Assembly: GCA_903863015.1 (NCBI GenBank)
Contig: CAIPAI010000029.1
Span: 124,001 to 188,000 of the forward strand
Direction: 5' to 3'
From: an uncultured Actinomycetes bacterium
Lineage (GTDB): Bacteria > Actinomycetota > Actinomycetes > Nanopelagicales > Nanopelagicaceae
Length of the DNA stretch: 64,000 nucleotides
Shown here: positions 51,110 through 60,446 of the stretch, piece by piece
Layout of the letters: each line of letters begins with the position of its first letter
Position numbering within the stretch: the stretch's first letter is position 1
The notes under the pieces: generated by a model
The model's input: only the letters and a program-made list of their open reading frames with translations
Told to the model about the DNA's origin: nothing
The model's database searches: none
Made by a program: the position numbers and the translations under genes

Positions 51110-52405
51110 ATGCCTTCCTCGAATCTCACTATGAACGTTGGTCTGCTCGGCGGCGGTGTGGTCGGCGGCAGCGTTTACCGGCTTGCCAATTCGCAAGCGG
51201 CGGATCTGGCGGCACGCACTGGAGTGAAGTTGGCGGTCACTCGAGTAGCGGTTCGCTCACTCGACAAGGCGCGAGATATTCCTGCCGAAGTTTTAACCAC
51301 AGACGCGCAGAGCATTGTTGACGACCCTTCGATCGACATCGTTATTGAGTTGATGGGCGGTATTGAGCCCGCACGATCACTTATTTTGAGTGCACTTAAA
51401 TCAGGTAAGTCAGTCATCACCGCGAATAAAGCACTCCTTGCTGAAGACGGACCAACACTTTTCAAGGTTGCTCGTGACAATGGTGTCGATATTTATTACG
51501 AAGCGTCGGTCGCGGGCGCCATTCCACTACTTCGACCCATCCGTGAATCGCTTGCAGGCGATCAAATTACTCGGGTGATGGGAATCGTGAACGGTACAAC
51601 CAATTTCATTCTCACCAAGATGGACGAAGAGGGTTCATCGTTCGATCAGGTATTGGCAGAAGCACAAGCCCTTGGATACGCCGAGGCAGATCCCACTGCC
51701 GACATCGAAGCCTTTGACGCAGCAGCCAAAGCAGCAATTCTGGCGAGTCTGGCATTTCACTCGCGAGTAACGGTTGACGATGTTTCGCGCGAAGGCATCA
51801 CGCACATCAGTGCTGCAGACATTGCATCAGCACACGCGATGAATCACGTCATTAAACTTCTAGCAATCGCAGAGCTGCTCCCAGATAACCGACTTGCTGT
51901 CCGTGTGCATCCCACCTTGATCCCGCGCTCACATCCGCTTGCTGCGGTTCGAGATGCGTTCAATGCCGTCTTCGTTGAGGCTCGCGCCGCTGGCGAAGTC
52001 ATGTTTTACGGTCGTGGTGCTGGTGGGTTGCCTACCGCAAGTGCAGTCCTTGGGGATCTGGTAGCGGTAGTCCGCAATCGCGCTGCGAATACCACCGGCT
52101 CACAAGAGAGTGCATACGCCGAACGTTCAGTGGCGCCTTTAAGCGATACTTTGACTCGTTATCACGTGCGACTTGAAGTCTCTGATCGCCCGGGTGTACT
52201 TGCCGCTGTAGCTCAAATTTTCGCTAAGCACTCTGTTTCTATTCAAATAGTCCGACAGGGTGGGCGCGGCGATGATGCCGAATTAGTCATTGTGAGCCAC
52301 TTGGCTAGTGAAGCAAATCTCGCAGCGACCGTCGACGAATTGCGCAGCATGGAAGTTGTTCGTGACGTAGCAAGTGTCCTTCGTGTGATTGGTGGAACAG
52401 CATGA
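51110..52405 (+). CDS. hom: Homoserine dehydrogenase
   Basis: Reduces aspartate semialdehyde to homoserine, 431 residues. The Rossmann loop is [16 protein letters not shown], the next motifs are [10 protein letters not shown] and [13 protein letters not shown], and the catalytic part is [27 protein letters not shown]-terminal ACT domain ([19 protein letters not shown]) should mediate threonine feedback. ATG 51110 has GGAAGG eight bases upstream, overlapping the end of lysA. The next gene overlaps by four bases. Confidence 0.95.
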   Translation: MPSSNLTMNVGLLGGGVVGGSVYRLANSQAADLAARTGVKLAVTRVAVRSLDKARDIPAEVLTTDAQSIVDDPSIDIVIELMGGIEPARSLILSALKSGKSVITANKALLAEDGPTLFKVARDNGVDIYYEASVAGAIPLLRPIRESLAGDQITRVMGIVNGTTNFILTKMDEEGSSFDQVLAEAQALGYAEADPTADIEAFDAAAKAAILASLAFHSRVTVDDVSREGITHISAADIASAHAMNHVIKLLAIAELLPDNRLAVRVHPTLIPRSHPLAAVRDAFNAVFVEARAAGEVMFYGRGAGGLPTASAVLGDLVAVVRNRAANTTGSQESAYAERSVAPLSDTLTRYHVRLEVSDRPGVLAAVAQIFAKHSVSIQIVRQGGRGDDAELVIVSHLASEANLAATVDELRSMEVVRDVASVLRVIGGTA

Positions 52406-53466
52406 CGCATCAGTGGCGCGGTGTAATCGAGGAGTATCGGGAATGGTTACCTGTTTCGGATAAGACTCCCGTGGTTTCACTCCTTGAAGGCGGCACACCG
52501 CTGGTCTATGCATGCGTGCTCTCCGAGATGCTCGGAAATCAAGTGTGGCTTAAAGTCGAAGGAAGCAACCCCACGGGCTCTTTCAAGGATCGTGGAATGA
52601 CTATGGCCATCAGCAAGGCTGCTGAAGAAGGTGCGAAAGCTGTCGTCTGCGCTTCGACAGGTAACACGAGCGCGAGCGCAGCGGCCTATGCCACTAAGGC
52701 AGGTATGACTTCAGCGGTTCTTGTTCCGCAGGGCAAAATAGCGATGGGCAAATTGGCGCAAGCTGTTGCGCACGGTGCGCGCATTCTTCAAGTCGATGGC
52801 AATTTTGATCAATGCTTAGATTTAGCACGCGACTTGGCCGAGAACTATCCCATTGCGCTTGTTAACTCCGTTAATCCTTACCGTCTTCAAGGACAAAAGA
52901 CTGGCGCCTTTGAAATCATTGACGCGTTAGGTTTTGCTCCTGATATTCATGCATTACCAGTCGGAAATGCCGGAAATATTTCGGCCTATTGGATGGGCTT
53001 CAAGGAGTATGCGGCTGCAGGTAAGGCAAACTCCACTCCGGCTATGTGGGGCTTCCAGGCAGAAGGCGCCGCGCCACTCGTACGCGGGCACGTTGTTGAA
53101 AATCCAGAGACCATAGCTACTGCTATTCGCATTGGTAATCCGGCCTCTTGGGATTTGGCAGTAGATGCCATCAAGTCTTCTGGTGGTCTTATAGATATGG
53201 TCTCTGACGAGGAAATATTAAGCGCTTATCGTCTCCTGTCTTCACGTGAAGGAATATTTGTTGAACCGGCGAGCGCGGCAGGTGTAGCCGGATTGATTAA
53301 GAAAAAGAGCGCTGGCGAGTTGCCTACGAACAAACGAATTGTTATCACGGTCACCGGCCATGGATTGAAAGATGTGCACTGGGCACTCGAAGGAAACTCA
53401 GCGGCTACACCAGTAGTCATTCCGGTAGACGTTAAAGCGGCCGCTAAAGAATTGAGCCTCTCATGA
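52402..53466 (+). CDS. thrC: Threonine synthase
   Basis: PLP enzyme of fold type II that converts O-phosphohomoserine to threonine, 354 residues. The PLP lysine is in [14 protein letters not shown], the serine-rich loop in [15 protein letters not shown], and the phosphate glycines in [13 protein letters not shown]. The short form (about 350 residues) is usual in actinobacteria. It overlaps both hom and thrB by four bases, so the pathway genes are translationally coupled. Confidence 0.95.
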   Translation: MTHQWRGVIEEYREWLPVSDKTPVVSLLEGGTPLVYACVLSEMLGNQVWLKVEGSNPTGSFKDRGMTMAISKAAEEGAKAVVCASTGNTSASAAAYATKAGMTSAVLVPQGKIAMGKLAQAVAHGARILQVDGNFDQCLDLARDLAENYPIALVNSVNPYRLQGQKTGAFEIIDALGFAPDIHALPVGNAGNISAYWMGFKEYAAAGKANSTPAMWGFQAEGAAPLVRGHVVENPETIATAIRIGNPASWDLAVDAIKSSGGLIDMVSDEEILSAYRLLSSREGIFVEPASAAGVAGLIKKKSAGELPTNKRIVITVTGHGLKDVHWALEGNSAATPVVIPVDVKAAAKELSLS

Positions 53467-54377
53467 GCGCCAAGCCTGCGTTTAAAGCAAAGCCAGTAAC
53501 CATCTCAATCCCAGCAACGAGTGCAAATCTAGGACCAGGATTTGATGCATTGGGTTTGGCGCTAGATATCCGCGACGTGATTGCAGCTCAAGTGCTCGAC
53601 GAAAAAGGTTTAGATGTTGAAGTTGCTGGCGAGGGCGCAGAAGATTTGCGCAAAGACGCTAAGCACCTTGTAGTGAAGTCGATGTACGAAGCATTCGATG
53701 CGATGGGCGGTCGTCCTCGTGGGCTGGCCATCCGCTGCGCAAATGCGATTCCCCACTCTCGCGGCTTGGGTTCCTCTGCGGCAGCTATCGTCGGTGGCAT
53801 GGCGCTCGCTCGCGCACTTGTGCTGAGTGGAAACGATCGTTTGCCCGATACCGAATTACTCAACCTAGCTACCAAACAAGAGGGTCATCCAGATAATGTT
53901 GCGGCCGCGCTCTACGGTGGCGCCACCATCGCTTGGATGGATGGAGATCGTGCGAAGAGCACGCGGCTTACACCACACGCCTCAATCTCTGCAGTCGCTT
54001 TCATCCCGCAGAGTGCACTCTCTACCTCGAAAGCCCGACGTCTCCTTCCAGAGTCGATTCCGCATCGCGATGCAGTTATCTCAGCGGGTCGGGCAGCTCT
54101 CCTCGTTGAGGCGCTTACTCATCATCCAGAATTTCTCTTTGATGCCACTCAGGACCTCTTGCATCAGGAGTATCGACGTGAAGCGATGCCACGTTCTTTA
54201 GCGCTGATGAAGAAATTACGCGATGCCGGGAATGCAGCCTTTATCTCTGGAGCTGGCCCTACGGTCCTGCTCCTCACCACCGACCCTGGAGCCGATTGGG
54301 CAGCCTTCGGAGGAACCACATTTGAGAGCCGCGATGTGGCTATTTCGAACGCCGGACCTCAGGTTTTTGACAACTAA
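53463..54377 (+). CDS. thrB: Homoserine kinase
   Basis: GHMP-family kinase that phosphorylates homoserine, 304 residues. The N-terminal motif is [18 protein letters not shown], the ATP loop is [16 protein letters not shown], and the C-terminal glycine-rich part is [13 protein letters not shown]. It is the last gene of the threonine operon. Seven bases after its stop codon a 13-bp tandem repeat begins. Confidence 0.95.
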   Translation: MSAKPAFKAKPVTISIPATSANLGPGFDALGLALDIRDVIAAQVLDEKGLDVEVAGEGAEDLRKDAKHLVVKSMYEAFDAMGGRPRGLAIRCANAIPHSRGLGSSAAAIVGGMALARALVLSGNDRLPDTELLNLATKQEGHPDNVAAALYGGATIAWMDGDRAKSTRLTPHASISAVAFIPQSALSTSKARRLLPESIPHRDAVISAGRAALLVEALTHHPEFLFDATQDLLHQEYRREAMPRSLALMKKLRDAGNAAFISGAGPTVLLLTTDPGADWAAFGGTTFESRDVAISNAGPQVFDN

Positions 54378-54383
54378 TCTGAC

Positions 54384-54422
54384 GGCAGATTTGACCGGCA
54401 GATTTGACCGGCAGATTTGACC
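54384..54422. repeat. Three perfect 13-bp tandem repeats carrying TTGACC
   Basis: GGCAGATTTGACC is repeated three times without mismatch just after thrB. Each copy contains TTGACC, a good match to the -35 consensus TTGACA; the last copy lies 16 bases before the putative rho -10 box. Confidence 0.95.
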
Positions 54423-54460
54423 GGTAGAGCCAGAGTGCTACGCTCTCCCTGTCTGGCTCT
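54417..54460 (+). promoter_or_regulatory. Putative rho promoter enclosed by an inverted repeat
   Basis: TTGACC (54417-54422), 16 bases, TACGCT (54439-54444). A perfect 9-bp inverted repeat, AGAGCCAGA (54426-54434) and TCTGGCTCT (54452-54460), brackets the -10 box. It could be an operator, or a hairpin in read-through RNA from thrB. Confidence 0.5.
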
Positions 54461-54536
54461 ATTAGCCACATTCTGAGTTTCTTTTCTCTACACCAAAGCA
54501 AACTCAAACCAATCTATAGAAAATGAATGAGGACCC

Positions 54537-56144
54537 GTGAGCGATTCCACTCGCGCAAAGAAGAAGGGCGACACTCTCGCCACCATGCTGCTTCCCGAAC
54601 TCCAAGCCGTAGCGGCAAGACTTGAGATTGATGGCGCACCGAAACTCCGTAAGGGAGACCTGGTGGCTGCAATTGAGGCAAAGCAAGCCGAGAATCGTGC
54701 AGCAGCCGCGAAGCCACCTAAGGCAGAGAAGCCTGCACGCAAAGAGGTAGCGCGCGAAGAGAACTCCGATTCCGAAAGTTCAAATAGTAATTCTGATAAT
54801 TCAGGAAATTCTGATCGCGATGACCGCGGTGGAAATCGAAACTTCGAAGATCGCGGTAATCGTCGCGGCCGTAACCGCAACCGCGGGGATCGCAATGATC
54901 GCGGGGATCGTAATGATCGAAATGATCGCGGGGATCGCAACGATCGCGGGGATCGCAACGATCGCATGCGCAATCGCAACGAAGAGCCTGTCATCACTGA
55001 AGACGACATACTCTTACCCGTAGCGGGAATTCTTGATGTCCTCGACAGTTATGCATTCGTGCGCACTGGCGGATACCTTCCTGGTCCCAACGATGTCTAC
55101 GTCTCATTGCAGCAAGTGCGCCGCTATGGGCTTCGTAAGGGCGATGTAGTTACTGGCGCAATTCGTCAGCCGAATGAGGGAGAGCGTCGCGAGAAGTTCA
55201 ACGCGCTCGTTCGCCTCGACACCATCAACGGTGTTGATCCCGAGCTATCGCGCAACCGAGTCGACTTCTCCAAGCTCGTACCGCTCTATCCACAACAACG
55301 TCTTCGTCTCGAGACCGAGGCAAATATCTTGACCACTCGTGTTATCGACTTGATCTCGCCTATTGGTAAGGGACAACGCGGTCTTATTGTTTCCCCGCCC
55401 AAGGCAGGTAAAACGATGGTGCTACAAGCGATTGCAAACGCCATCACCACCAATAACCCCGAGTGTCACCTGATGGTTGTGCTTGTTGATGAGCGTCCCG
55501 AAGAAGTAACCGATATGCAGCGTTCCGTAAAGGGCGAAGTAATCGCTTCTACTTTTGATCGTCCGGCAGAAGATCACACCACCGTTGCTGAACTTGCTAT
55601 TGAACGCGCCAAGCGCTTAGTAGAACTCGGTCACGATGTCGTTATCTTGCTCGACTCCATCACTCGCCTCGGCCGTGCATACAATCTTTCGGCCCCTGCA
55701 AGTGGTCGCATCCTTTCGGGCGGTGTTGACTCAGCAGCGCTCTACCCACCTAAGAAGTTCTTTGGTGCTGCTCGTAACATTGAAGATGGTGGATCACTCA
55801 CCATCCTCGCGACCGCCCTCGTTGATACCGGCTCTCGAATGGACGAAGTTATCTTCGAAGAGTTCAAGGGAACAGGAAATCTTGAGCTCGTCCTCGATCG
55901 TCGCTTTGCCGATAAGCGCATCTTCCCAGCAGTAAATATCGATGGCTCCGGAACGCGTAAGGAAGAGATCTTGATGGGTGCCGAGGAATTGGCAATCGTC
56001 TGGAAGCTTCGCCGCGTTCTGCACGCACTCGATTCCCAACAAGCCCTTGAGCTCCTCCTCGAGAAGATGAAGGGCACAAAGAACAACGTGGAATTCTTGA
56101 TGCAGATCCAGAAGACCACGGTGGGACCTGGCGGCGAGGCGTAA
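54537..56144 (+). CDS. rho: Transcription termination factor Rho
   Basis: Hexameric RNA helicase, 535 residues. The N-terminal SAP-like part is [20 protein letters not shown], followed by an Arg/Asn/Asp-rich insertion ([13 protein letters not shown], coded by 18-bp repeats at about 54860-54965) typical of actinobacterial Rho, then the OB-fold primary site ([19 protein letters not shown]). The ATPase has [27 protein letters not shown] and the R/Q-loop regions. GTG 54537 has GAGG four bases upstream. The insertion binds RNA in related species. Confidence 0.95.
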   Translation: MSDSTRAKKKGDTLATMLLPELQAVAARLEIDGAPKLRKGDLVAAIEAKQAENRAAAAKPPKAEKPARKEVAREENSDSESSNSNSDNSGNSDRDDRGGNRNFEDRGNRRGRNRNRGDRNDRGDRNDRNDRGDRNDRGDRNDRMRNRNEEPVITEDDILLPVAGILDVLDSYAFVRTGGYLPGPNDVYVSLQQVRRYGLRKGDVVTGAIRQPNEGERREKFNALVRLDTINGVDPELSRNRVDFSKLVPLYPQQRLRLETEANILTTRVIDLISPIGKGQRGLIVSPPKAGKTMVLQAIANAITTNNPECHLMVVLVDERPEEVTDMQRSVKGEVIASTFDRPAEDHTTVAELAIERAKRLVELGHDVVILLDSITRLGRAYNLSAPASGRILSGGVDSAALYPPKKFFGAARNIEDGGSLTILATALVDTGSRMDEVIFEEFKGTGNLELVLDRRFADKRIFPAVNIDGSGTRKEEILMGAEELAIVWKLRRVLHALDSQQALELLLEKMKGTKNNVEFLMQIQKTTVGPGGEA

Positions 56145-56186
56145 ATCTAGGCGTAAACCGCGCTCTTCTGAGCGTAAAACGCCCGA

Positions 56187-56217
56187 TTACCTCCCCACCT
56201 GGGGCCCAGGTTAGAAT
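56187..56217 (+). promoter_or_regulatory. Putative rpmE promoter with central palindrome
   Basis: TAGAAT (56212-56217) is the best -10 match in the vicinity. Directly upstream is the palindrome ACCTGGG-G-CCCAGGT (56197-56211), and TTACCT (56187-56192) is a weak -35 candidate at 19 bases. A repressor at the palindrome would block the promoter. Confidence 0.45.
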
Positions 56218-56223
56218 TGCCCA

Positions 56224-56293
56224 CGCTCCGGTTCACGAAGTCATTCGACCCGGCGCACTGCGACACTTTGTCGCCCGACAGTAGGAGAGATTC
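56224..56293 (+). promoter_or_regulatory. rpmE 5' leader, candidate L31 autoregulatory structure
   Basis: About 70 bases lie between the predicted transcript start and rpmE. They contain the hairpin GCGACA-CTT-TGTCGC (56260-56274) close to the ribosome binding site AGGAGAG. Actinobacterial L31 mRNAs are known to carry conserved leader structures; whether this is one needs a covariance-model comparison. Confidence 0.35.
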
Positions 56294-56500
56294 GTGAAGC
56301 CAGAGATCCATCCCGAATATGTGAGCACTCAAGTGACCTGCTCCTGCGGCGAAACTTTCATGACGCGTTCCACCTCAAAGAGTGGCGCGATTCATTCAGA
56401 CGTATGTTCAGCTTGTCACCCCTTCTACACCGGTAAGCAAAAGATCCTCGACACCGGTGGTCGTGTGGCTAAGTTCGAACAACGCTTCGGCAAGAAGTAG
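56294..56500 (+). CDS. rpmE: Ribosomal protein L31 (zinc-binding type)
   Basis: A 68-residue 50S subunit protein. It has the zinc-binding (C+) form with CSCGE (Cys16, Cys18) and [13 protein letters not shown] (Cys38, Cys41). The family motif [20 protein letters not shown] ends the protein. GTG 56294 has AGGAGAG six bases upstream. The order rho-rpmE-prfA-prmC is conserved in actinobacteria. Confidence 0.95.
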   Translation: MKPEIHPEYVSTQVTCSCGETFMTRSTSKSGAIHSDVCSACHPFYTGKQKILDTGGRVAKFEQRFGKK

Positions 56501-56508
56501 CTTTCTAG

Positions 56509-56546
56509 ACGCCGTGTACTCCGCAGCTGCGGGGTGCACGGCGTTT
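56509..56546 (+). terminator. Terminator-like hairpin between rpmE and prfA
   Basis: ACGCCGTG pairs with CACGGCGT around an inner CCGCA/TGCGG stem, followed by only TT. The short T-run suggests partial termination, leaving read-through into prfA. Confidence 0.6.
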
Positions 56547-56586
56547 GCTATTCATCCAGCTCTTAAGCGCACAAGAGGAGTCAGCA

Positions 56587-57690
56587 GTGTCCGACGATTT
56601 TGGATCAGCCCTCGAACTTCTCCGCGAGTACGCGGAGATTGAAGGCGAGCTTGCTGACCCTGCGGTTCACGGTGATCCTGCGCGCGCACGTCAACTGGGC
56701 CGCCGCTATGCGCAACTCGGTCCCGTAGTTGCCGGCTATAACGCTTGGAAGAGCGCCGAAGAAGAATTAGATACTGCTCGCGAACTTGCCGCCGAAGACG
56801 ATTCGTTCAAAGCTGAGCTCCCTGCGCTTCAAGAATTATTAGAAGCAAAAGCCGCCACGCTTCAAGAGTTACTTCTTCCTCGTGATCCTGACGACGATCG
56901 CGACGTCATCGTCGAAATTAAGGCGGGCGAAGGTGGAGATGAGTCAGCTCTCTTTGCCGGTGATTTGCTTCGTATGTATATGCGCTTTGCAGAACGAGTC
57001 GGCTGGAAAGTCGAAGTCATCGACGTCACCGAAAGCGATCTTGGCGGGTATAAGGATGTTTCTATTGCTTTGAAGAGCAAGGGAACACCTCAACCCGGCA
57101 TGGCTCCTTGGGCGCGCCTCAAGTACGAAGGCGGTGTGCACCGCGTGCAACGCGTTCCGGAAACGGAATCACAAGGACGGATTCATACTTCAGCTGCCGG
57201 TGTTCTAGTGATGCCTGAGGCAGAAGAAGTTGATGTAACTCTCGATCTCAACGATCTCCGAATTGATGTTTACCGCTCAAGCGGCCCTGGCGGTCAGAGC
57301 GTCAACACCACTGACTCTGCCGTACGTCTCACTCATATCCCGACTGGCATCGTGGTTTCGTGCCAGAACGAGAAGAGCCAATTGCAAAATAAGGAATCTG
57401 CCCTACGTATCATGCGTGCCCGACTGCTCTCTGCGGCTAAAGAAGCTCAAGAAGCTGCAGCCTCTGATGCCCGTCGTTCGCAGGTTCGCACTGTCGACCG
57501 CAGTGAGCGCATTCGCACTTACAACTTCCCTGAAAACCGCATTAGCGATCACCGCACCAACTTTAAGGCGTACAACCTGAGCGCGGTGCTCGACGGTGAT
57601 CTTGAAGCGGTCATCCAATCCTTAGTTGATGCAGATACTGCAGCAAAACTCTCTGCTGTAGGTGCTACGGATACGACTCGTAGGTCGTAA
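56587..57690 (+). CDS. prfA: Peptide chain release factor 1
   Basis: Recognises UAA and UAG and releases the peptide, 367 residues. The codon-recognition tripeptide is PET in [15 protein letters not shown], the catalytic motif is [18 protein letters not shown], and ENRISDHR lies near the C-terminus. GTG 56587 has AGAGGAG six bases upstream; the open frame to 56545 adds unconserved residues. It is followed two bases later by prmC, which modifies its GGQ glutamine. Confidence 0.95.
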   Translation: MSDDFGSALELLREYAEIEGELADPAVHGDPARARQLGRRYAQLGPVVAGYNAWKSAEEELDTARELAAEDDSFKAELPALQELLEAKAATLQELLLPRDPDDDRDVIVEIKAGEGGDESALFAGDLLRMYMRFAERVGWKVEVIDVTESDLGGYKDVSIALKSKGTPQPGMAPWARLKYEGGVHRVQRVPETESQGRIHTSAAGVLVMPEAEEVDVTLDLNDLRIDVYRSSGPGGQSVNTTDSAVRLTHIPTGIVVSCQNEKSQLQNKESALRIMRARLLSAAKEAQEAAASDARRSQVRTVDRSERIRTYNFPENRISDHRTNFKAYNLSAVLDGDLEAVIQSLVDADTAAKLSAVGATDTTRRS

Positions 57691-57692
57691 CA

Positions 57693-58535
57693 ATGGCAGA
57701 GAGCGTGCGCGAGTTAATTGCCGAGGCAACTCGTGAACTCAGCGATGCTGGCGTGGCCTCTCCTCGGGTAGATGCCGAGTTGATAGCGGCCCATGTACTC
57801 GATACCGAACGTGGACGAATCTTTACGTACGAGAATTTCTCACCAGCTCAAGCGAATTCATTTAAGTCTTACGTAGATACCCGCTGTAGTCATGTTCCAG
57901 TGCAATACATCATTGGCGTTGCACCTTTCAGATATCTCGAAGTTGAGGTCGGTCCCGGAGTTCTTATTCCACGCCCAGAAACAGAACTCGTCGCTCAGCA
58001 TGCAATAGATACGGCGAAATCCATGCCGGGCAATCCTGTCGTAGTCGATCTTGGATCTGGTAGCGGTGCAATTGCACTCGCCATCGCAACTGAGGCGCCG
58101 AACTCCCGCGTACTTGCGGTTGAACGCGAATCTTCGGCCTTCGTTTGGTTGAAGAGAAATATCGCTAACTTGGCACCATCGATTGAATGTAAGCAAGCAG
58201 ACGTGGCAGACGCGCTGCAAGAGATGGATGGGCAAGTCGATATTGCCGTCGCCAATCCTCCCTACGTTAACTCGCACTCAGAAATGCCCTTTGAAGTAAG
58301 TAACTTTGAACCGGCGGAAGCCCTCTTCGGAGGGGGAGATGCAGGTATTGAAATCCCTGGAATTTTTGCGAAAGCCGCATCACGCCTACTTAAGAAGGGC
58401 GGCACGTTTATTTGCGAGCATGGCGAAGACCAAGGGCCAGCCATCGCAACTCTCTTGTCCAGCGACTTTGTAGACATCACCCTTCATACAGATTTCAACG
58501 ACCGCCCTCGTTGGACGTCGGCGGTGCGGAGGTAA
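57693..58535 (+). CDS. prmC: Release factor glutamine N5-methyltransferase PrmC
   Basis: Methylates the GGQ glutamine of release factors using SAM, 280 residues. The N-terminal helical domain is VRELIAEATRELSDAG, the SAM loop VVDLGSGSGAIALAIA, and the catalytic NPPY is in IAVANPPYVNSHSE. Coupled to prfA, two bases downstream of it. Confidence 0.94.
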   Translation: MAESVRELIAEATRELSDAGVASPRVDAELIAAHVLDTERGRIFTYENFSPAQANSFKSYVDTRCSHVPVQYIIGVAPFRYLEVEVGPGVLIPRPETELVAQHAIDTAKSMPGNPVVVDLGSGSGAIALAIATEAPNSRVLAVERESSAFVWLKRNIANLAPSIECKQADVADALQEMDGQVDIAVANPPYVNSHSEMPFEVSNFEPAEALFGGGDAGIEIPGIFAKAASRLLKKGGTFICEHGEDQGPAIATLLSSDFVDITLHTDFNDRPRWTSAVRR

Positions 58536-58537
58536 TA

Positions 58538-59167
58538 ATGGCGCAGACTCTCTTACTCGATGATGAATCTGTCACACAAGCTGCCGCAATAATCCGCCGG
58601 GGCGGTGTGGTGGCTTTCCCTGATGAACACGCCTATCTCTTGCTTGCAGATGCGTTTCACCTCAGCGCGACCGCCCGCATTCGTGAACTGCGCATGATGG
58701 AATCAGGCGCGACCCTTCAAGTACTCATCGCCGATCAACCCACTTTGCATGGAATCGCGCGTGAAATAGATGAGGAAGCTTCTGCATTAATCGATGAATT
58801 TTGGCCAGGTCCGCTCGCACTTTTGGTGTTGGCACAGGGCGGTCTCTCTTGGGATTTAGGTGACCGTCGCGAAATGGGAGCTTTCGTGGTGCGCCAACCG
58901 CGTTCTCCGCGTCTGCGCGAATTACTTCGACTCACTGGGCCAGTCGCATGCGGTCTCGCATCGCGGGTCGGGGAGCCGCTCGCTCATGAAGTGGCAGAAA
59001 TTGCAGTCGCCGATGAGTGTGACCTGGTGGTCGATGGTGGGCAACAAAATGTTGCAGGAACATCTTCAGTAATAGATCTCACAGTAAAGCCGCCACGTTT
59101 AGTGCGACGCGGAAGCATCTCATTCTTTGACCTCGCCAAGGTTGCGCCTTCCTTGGTCGTAGAGTGA
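58538..59167 (+). CDS. TsaC/Sua5-like protein with altered active site
   Basis: A 209-residue YrdC-fold protein in the place where actinobacteria carry the threonylcarbamoyl-AMP synthase gene (Rv1301). Fold landmarks remain: RRGGVVAFP, FWPGPLALLVLA and TSSVIDLTVKPPRLVRRGSIS. But the substrate motif PTDTVYG reads PDEHAYL (28-34), the K-x-R-P loop reads RMMESGATLQ, and the SSAN motif reads GLAS (139-142). These residues bind threonine, bicarbonate and ATP in Sua5/TsaC, so catalysis of the tRNA t6A step is doubtful. The frame is intact and GGAGGT precedes ATG 58538. Confidence 0.8.
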   Translation: MAQTLLLDDESVTQAAAIIRRGGVVAFPDEHAYLLLADAFHLSATARIRELRMMESGATLQVLIADQPTLHGIAREIDEEASALIDEFWPGPLALLVLAQGGLSWDLGDRREMGAFVVRQPRSPRLRELLRLTGPVACGLASRVGEPLAHEVAEIAVADECDLVVDGGQQNVAGTSSVIDLTVKPPRLVRRGSISFFDLAKVAPSLVVE

Positions 59168-59189
59168 GCCCACGACGAAAGGAAGCGAT

Positions 59190-60446
59190 ATGAGTTCAGA
59201 ATTCTGGGGTCCAGACTTCGATGCATTGAAATCTCAGGATCCAGAGATCGCCACCATCATCCTTGATGAATTGGATCGGCAGCGTGACGGACTACAACTC
59301 ATCGCGAGCGAGAACTTTACGTCGCCTGCAGTCCTAGCCGCTCTTGGTTCCACGCTTTCAAATAAGTACGCAGAGGGATATCCAGGGAAGCGCTATTACG
59401 GTGGATGCGCTGATGTTGATCGCGCTGAGATCCTAGGCATCGAACGTGCAAAAGCTCTCTTTGGTGCGGAGCATGCAAATTTGCAACCGCACTCTGGTGC
59501 AAGTGCAAATATTGCTGTGTATGCAGCATTCACAAAGCCGGGAGATACCGTTCTGGCGATGTCACTGCCGCATGGCGGGCACCTCACTCATGGTTCCAAA
59601 GTGAATTTTTCTGGAAAGTGGTTCGACATCGTTTCCTATGGTGTTCGCCAAGATACCGAGCTCATTGATTACGACGAGCTTCGTGACTTAGCAATGAAGC
59701 ATCGCCCCAAAATGATCTGTACGGGAGCGACCGCCTATCCACGACTTATTGATTTCGCCAAGGTGCGCGAGATTTGCGATGAATCGGGAGCCATCATGTG
59801 GGTCGATGCTGCCCACTTCATTGGCCTTGTCGCAGGTAAAGCGATTCCATCACCTGTTCCATATGCAGATGTGGTTTCGTTCACGACTCACAAAGTATTA
59901 CGCGGTCCACGCGGCGGCATGATCCTTTCGAAGGCCGAGCATGCCGCGGCCATTGATAAGGCGATTTTCCCCGGCATGCAAGGTGGTCCCCTTATGCATG
60001 CGGTAGCTGCCAAAGCAGTTGCGCTTAAAGAAGCAGCGTCCCCGGCCTATCAAACTTACGCAAAGAACGTCATTGCGAATGCTCAGGCGCTCTCTGCTGG
60101 TTTAGCCGAGCATGGAATGCGCTCGGTCTCTGGCGGTACCGATACTCATCTCGCTTTAATCGATTTACAAAAGCTCGGAGTCAACGGGGCAGATGCCGAG
60201 AAGCGATGCGATGCTGCTGGCATTACATTGAATAAGAATTCCATCCCTTTTGATCCCCAAGCGCCCTCAATCACTTCGGGAATCCGGGTGGGCACGCCAG
60301 CCACCACCACGCAGGGGATGGGAATCCCCGAAATGGCCACAATTGCGGACTTCATCTCGCGTGCCGTGCGTGGCGAAGGCGAACCTGCGGAAATTCGTGC
60401 CCAAGTAACCGAGTTAACTCACGCTTTCCCGGCGTATCCTCGATAG
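59190..60446 (+). CDS. glyA: Serine hydroxymethyltransferase
   Basis: PLP enzyme that makes glycine and 5,10-methylene-tetrahydrofolate from serine, 418 residues. N-terminal motifs are LIASENFTSPAVL and KYAEGYPGKRYYGGC; the PLP lysine is in SFTTHKVLRGPRGGM. ATG 59190 has AAAGGAAG six bases upstream. It stands between the TsaC-like gene and wecA, a place where mycobacteria have no glyA. Confidence 0.96.
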   Translation: MSSEFWGPDFDALKSQDPEIATIILDELDRQRDGLQLIASENFTSPAVLAALGSTLSNKYAEGYPGKRYYGGCADVDRAEILGIERAKALFGAEHANLQPHSGASANIAVYAAFTKPGDTVLAMSLPHGGHLTHGSKVNFSGKWFDIVSYGVRQDTELIDYDELRDLAMKHRPKMICTGATAYPRLIDFAKVREICDESGAIMWVDAAHFIGLVAGKAIPSPVPYADVVSFTTHKVLRGPRGGMILSKAEHAAAIDKAIFPGMQGGPLMHAVAAKAVALKEAASPAYQTYAKNVIANAQALSAGLAEHGMRSVSGGTDTHLALIDLQKLGVNGADAEKRCDAAGITLNKNSIPFDPQAPSITSGIRVGTPATTTQGMGIPEMATIADFISRAVRGEGEPAEIRAQVTELTHAFPAYPR

